Below are positions 6,287 through 8,427 of a DNA stretch of 8,427 bases, in pieces. A program made the position numbers and the translations under genes. The stretch lies in the NCBI GenBank assembly GCA_021199145.1, contig JAJQIP010000169.1, forward strand, positions 1 through 8,427. The letters run 5' to 3'. The DNA comes from Porphyromonadaceae bacterium (GTDB lineage Bacteria > Bacteroidota > Bacteroidia > Bacteroidales > UBA11471). Within the stretch, counting starts at the first letter, position 1. Each line of letters begins with the position of its first letter. A model generated the notes under the pieces. The model was not told the DNA's origin. It made no database searches and worked only from the letters and a program-made list of their open reading frames with translations.

Positions 6287-8074
6287 ATGGAAAAAATCGA
6301 TTATTTGTCCCGGATAGATTCGTTACGGCATTGTATGGAAACTGCGGGAGTTTCCGCTTTCATTGTGCCAAGTGCTGACCCTCATCAAAGTGAATATCCA
6401 GCTGATCGATGGAAATCGAGAGCGTGGATATCGGGCTTTACCGGTTCAGCGGGAACAGCTGTCATTACCCTCTCGACAGGGGGCGTATGGACCGATTCCC
6501 GCTATTTTTTACAGGCGGCTGAAGAGTTACAGGCTTCGGGGCTGCAACTCTTTAAAGAGGGCTTGCCGGATACCCCGTCGATGACAGAGTGGATAGCTTG
6601 TACTTTGCCGGCAGGGGCGACAGTGGCCATTGACGGTACGACCTGCTCTTTTGCCGAGGGGGAACGTTGGAAAGCGTTTTTCACGGCAAAAGGACTTCAT
6701 TTTAAGACGGATTTTACTCCGTTTGAGGAGATTTGGAAAGACCGTCCGGCTGTACCTGCTGATGCGGCATTTGTCTATCCGGTGAAATATAGTGGCCGGA
6801 GTTTCTCGGAGAAGTGGGAAGATGTCCGGAAAGCCATTGCGGAGAGGGGTGCGAAGGGCATTCTTATTTGTGCTCTTGACGAATTGGCTTGGTTACTCAA
6901 TATCCGAGGAAATGATGTGGAATACAATCCCGTAGTGGTGGGTTTTGCTTATTTCTCCACCACACGGCGGGTTCTCTTTCTCGATAAGGGAAAAATTACG
7001 GCCGACCTGGCCACCTATCTGCAAGAGAACGAAATCGAACAGCAACCCTATGAGGCGGTTGACACTTTCTTGCAAGGATTGTCTGCCGACGAGCGGGTGT
7101 TTGTGGACCCGGTGCGGGCGAATTATCGGTTGACGGAGCTGTTGGTACAACAGCAGAATGCCGTCTTGGGACTATCACCTATCACTTGGTTGAAGAGCAT
7201 TAAGAATAAAACGGAAATGGAGGGACGGCGTGCGGCTATGGTACGTGACGGGGCAGCCATGGTGCAGTTCCTCTATTGGCTCGATACGCATATTGGGAAG
7301 GAGGAGATTACCGAAATCGGCATCGCTGAAAAATTGCGGGAGTTCCGGGGGCGGCAACCCCTCTATAAAGGGGAAAGTTTCGGAACTATTGCCGGCTATC
7401 GGGAGCATGGGGCCATTGTCCATTATAGCGCCTCTCTAGAAAGCAACAGTCGGCTCTCTCCCAAGGGTTTCCTTCTTGTCGATTCCGGGGCACAGTATCT
7501 TGACGGTACGACGGACATTACCCGTACCATTGTGCTGGGTCCTCTCACGGAGGAGGAGCGGCGTGACTATACGCTGGTTCTGAAGGGACATATCGGCATT
7601 GCTACCGCTATCTTCCCAGAGGGAACACGGGGTGACCAAATCGATGTTTTGGCCCGCCGCCATCTGTGGAATGTCTTCCGCAACTATTTGCATGGTACAG
7701 GCCACGGTGTGGGTCATTTCCTCAATGTGCACGAAGGACCGCAAAATATCCGTCTGGAACAGAACAATACTCCGTTGGTACCGGGTATGGTCACTTCGAA
7801 CGAACCGGGAGTCTATCTGGCCGGCCGGTATGGAATCCGTACCGAGAACCTTACTTTGGTCGTTGAGGCCGGTGAGAGCGAGTTTGGACATTTCTATCGC
7901 TTTGAGACCTTAACCCTTTGCCCTATCGACAAACGGGCGATTGACAAGAACCTGTTGACCTCGGAGGAGGTGGCTTGGCTCGATGCTTATCATCGTATGG
8001 TTTATGACCGGGTTTCGCCTCTATTGGATGAGACCCATAAGGCGTGGTTGCGGAATGCCACTGCTCCACTATAA
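6287..8074 (+). CDS. Xaa-Pro aminopeptidase (aminopeptidase P), M24B family, three-domain type
   Basis: This metallopeptidase removes the N-terminal residue from peptides whose second residue is proline. It has 595 residues and no signal peptide, so it should be cytoplasmic. Two creatinase-like N-terminal domains (about 5-135 and 150-300) precede the pita-bread catalytic domain (about 305-535) and a short M24 C-terminal domain (about 535-595). This is the architecture of eukaryotic XPNPEP1 rather than the shorter E. coli PepP. All five metal ligands are visible with the spacing of the family: Asp399 and Asp410 in VDSGAQYLDGTTD, His473 in HGTGHGVGH, Glu506 in SNEPGVY and Glu520 in GIRTEN. His379 in EHGAIVHY matches the conserved active-site histidine. 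Like others in the family it probably binds two Mn2+ ions. The ATG at 6287 fits family N-termini and lies just after a -7 box. It is followed after 16 bp by the carbonic-anhydrase-like gene, so the two probably form an operon. It likely works in peptide catabolism. Confidence 0.95.
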   Translation: MEKIDYLSRIDSLRHCMETAGVSAFIVPSADPHQSEYPADRWKSRAWISGFTGSAGTAVITLSTGGVWTDSRYFLQAAEELQASGLQLFKEGLPDTPSMTEWIACTLPAGATVAIDGTTCSFAEGERWKAFFTAKGLHFKTDFTPFEEIWKDRPAVPADAAFVYPVKYSGRSFSEKWEDVRKAIAERGAKGILICALDELAWLLNIRGNDVEYNPVVVGFAYFSTTRRVLFLDKGKITADLATYLQENEIEQQPYEAVDTFLQGLSADERVFVDPVRANYRLTELLVQQQNAVLGLSPITWLKSIKNKTEMEGRRAAMVRDGAAMVQFLYWLDTHIGKEEITEIGIAEKLREFRGRQPLYKGESFGTIAGYREHGAIVHYSASLESNSRLSPKGFLLVDSGAQYLDGTTDITRTIVLGPLTEEERRDYTLVLKGHIGIATAIFPEGTRGDQIDVLARRHLWNVFRNYLHGTGHGVGHFLNVHEGPQNIRLEQNNTPLVPGMVTSNEPGVYLAGRYGIRTENLTLVVEAGESEFGHFYRFETLTLCPIDKRAIDKNLLTSEEVAWLDAYHRMVYDRVSPLLDETHKAWLRNATAPL

Positions 8075-8075
8075 G

Positions 8076-8090
8076 TAAGGAGGGAATAGT
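8076..8090 (+). promoter_or_regulatory. Strong Shine-Dalgarno for the carbonic-anhydrase-like gene
   Basis: TAAGGAGGG ends at 8084, 6 nt before the ATG at 8091. It is the only strong ribosome binding site at a gene start in the window and lies in the 16-bp gap between two co-oriented genes. It supports both the ATG at 8091 and translation of this gene from a shared mRNA. Confidence 0.75.
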
Positions 8091-8427
8091 ATGGCGTTTA
8101 TACGGGATGTCAGGGGTTTTACCCCGAAAATAGGGAAAGAGTGTTTTTTGGCCGAAACCGCCGTTATCATTGGAGATGTAACGATGGGCGATGGGTGTAG
8201 TGTGTGGTATAATACCGTTTTACGAGGTGATGTGAATACCATTACCATCGGAAACCGGGTGAATATCCAAGACGGTTCGGTGTTGCATACCCTATATGAA
8301 AAATCAGTGGTCGAAATTGGGAATGATGTCTCGATTGGACACAATGTGACTATACACGGGGCCAAGATATGTGACGGTGCACTTGTCGGTATGGGAGCGG
8401 TTGTCATGGACCATGCGGTTGTGGGTG
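8091..8427 (+). CDS. Gamma-carbonic-anhydrase-like left-handed beta-helix protein, 3' partial
   Basis: The frame runs from the ATG at 8091 to the window edge without a stop, giving 112 residues. Repeated hexapeptides of the left-handed beta-helix are visible, for example AVIIGDVTMGDG, ITIGNRVNIQDG, VEIGNDVSIGHN and ALVGMGAVV. The gamma-class features are present: RGD at 45-47, Gln60-Asp61, and three candidate zinc ligands, His66 in SVLHT and His84 and His89 in SIGHNVTIHG. Spacing between the first and second His is short, as in YrdA/CaiE-like proteins; the acidic loop of the archaeal Cam enzyme is missing. Many such short members have no proven carbonic anhydrase activity, so CO2 hydration is only one possibility. 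They normally form trimers with the metal site at the subunit interface. The full protein is usually about 170 residues, so roughly 60 would lie beyond the window. It is probably co-transcribed with the peptidase gene upstream. Confidence 0.9.
   Translation, partial: MAFIRDVRGFTPKIGKECFLAETAVIIGDVTMGDGCSVWYNTVLRGDVNTITIGNRVNIQDGSVLHTLYEKSVVEIGNDVSIGHNVTIHGAKICDGALVGMGAVVMDHAVVG

Overview
The window looks like an ordinary chromosomal segment from a member of the Bacteroidales (phylum Bacteroidota) with a mid-range GC content. Three things point to the lineage. The first gene is an outer-membrane barrel of a style typical of this phylum. Three intergenic promoters carry the phylum's own -7 box, TAnnTTTG. 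Most start codons lack a Shine-Dalgarno sequence. I cannot name the genus.

Layout: (1) 1-2688, plus strand: most of a TonB-dependent-receptor-like outer-membrane protein, cut at its 5' end by the window edge, with an unusual glycine-rich C-terminal tail. (2) 2719-3744, plus: an ApbE-type FAD:protein FMN transferase, 30 bp downstream and probably co-transcribed. (3) 3745-3925: an intergenic region with a promoter near its right end. (4) 3926-5119, plus: a class I aspartate aminotransferase. (5) 5120-5188: a short convergent intergenic region holding an intrinsic terminator. (6) 5189-6220, minus: an integral-membrane acyltransferase-3 protein. (7) 6221-6286: a compact divergent region with promoters facing both ways. 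(8) 6287-8074, plus: a three-domain Xaa-Pro aminopeptidase. (9) 8091 to the window end, plus: the start of a gamma-carbonic-anhydrase-like left-handed beta-helix protein, 16 bp after the peptidase and with a strong Shine-Dalgarno.

The genes do not form one obvious pathway. There seem to be four transcription units: receptor plus apbE; the aminotransferase alone; the acyltransferase alone on the minus strand; and peptidase plus carbonic-anhydrase-like protein. All enzyme genes keep their expected catalytic residues and none shows a frameshift. I found no tRNA, rRNA, CRISPR array, insertion sequence or attachment site. I do not see a clearly new biological system. The points most worth a second look are the Gly/Pro tail on the barrel protein, the receptor-apbE pairing, the back-to-back promoters at 6244-6270, and the terminator whose U-tract is shared with the end of the opposing gene.
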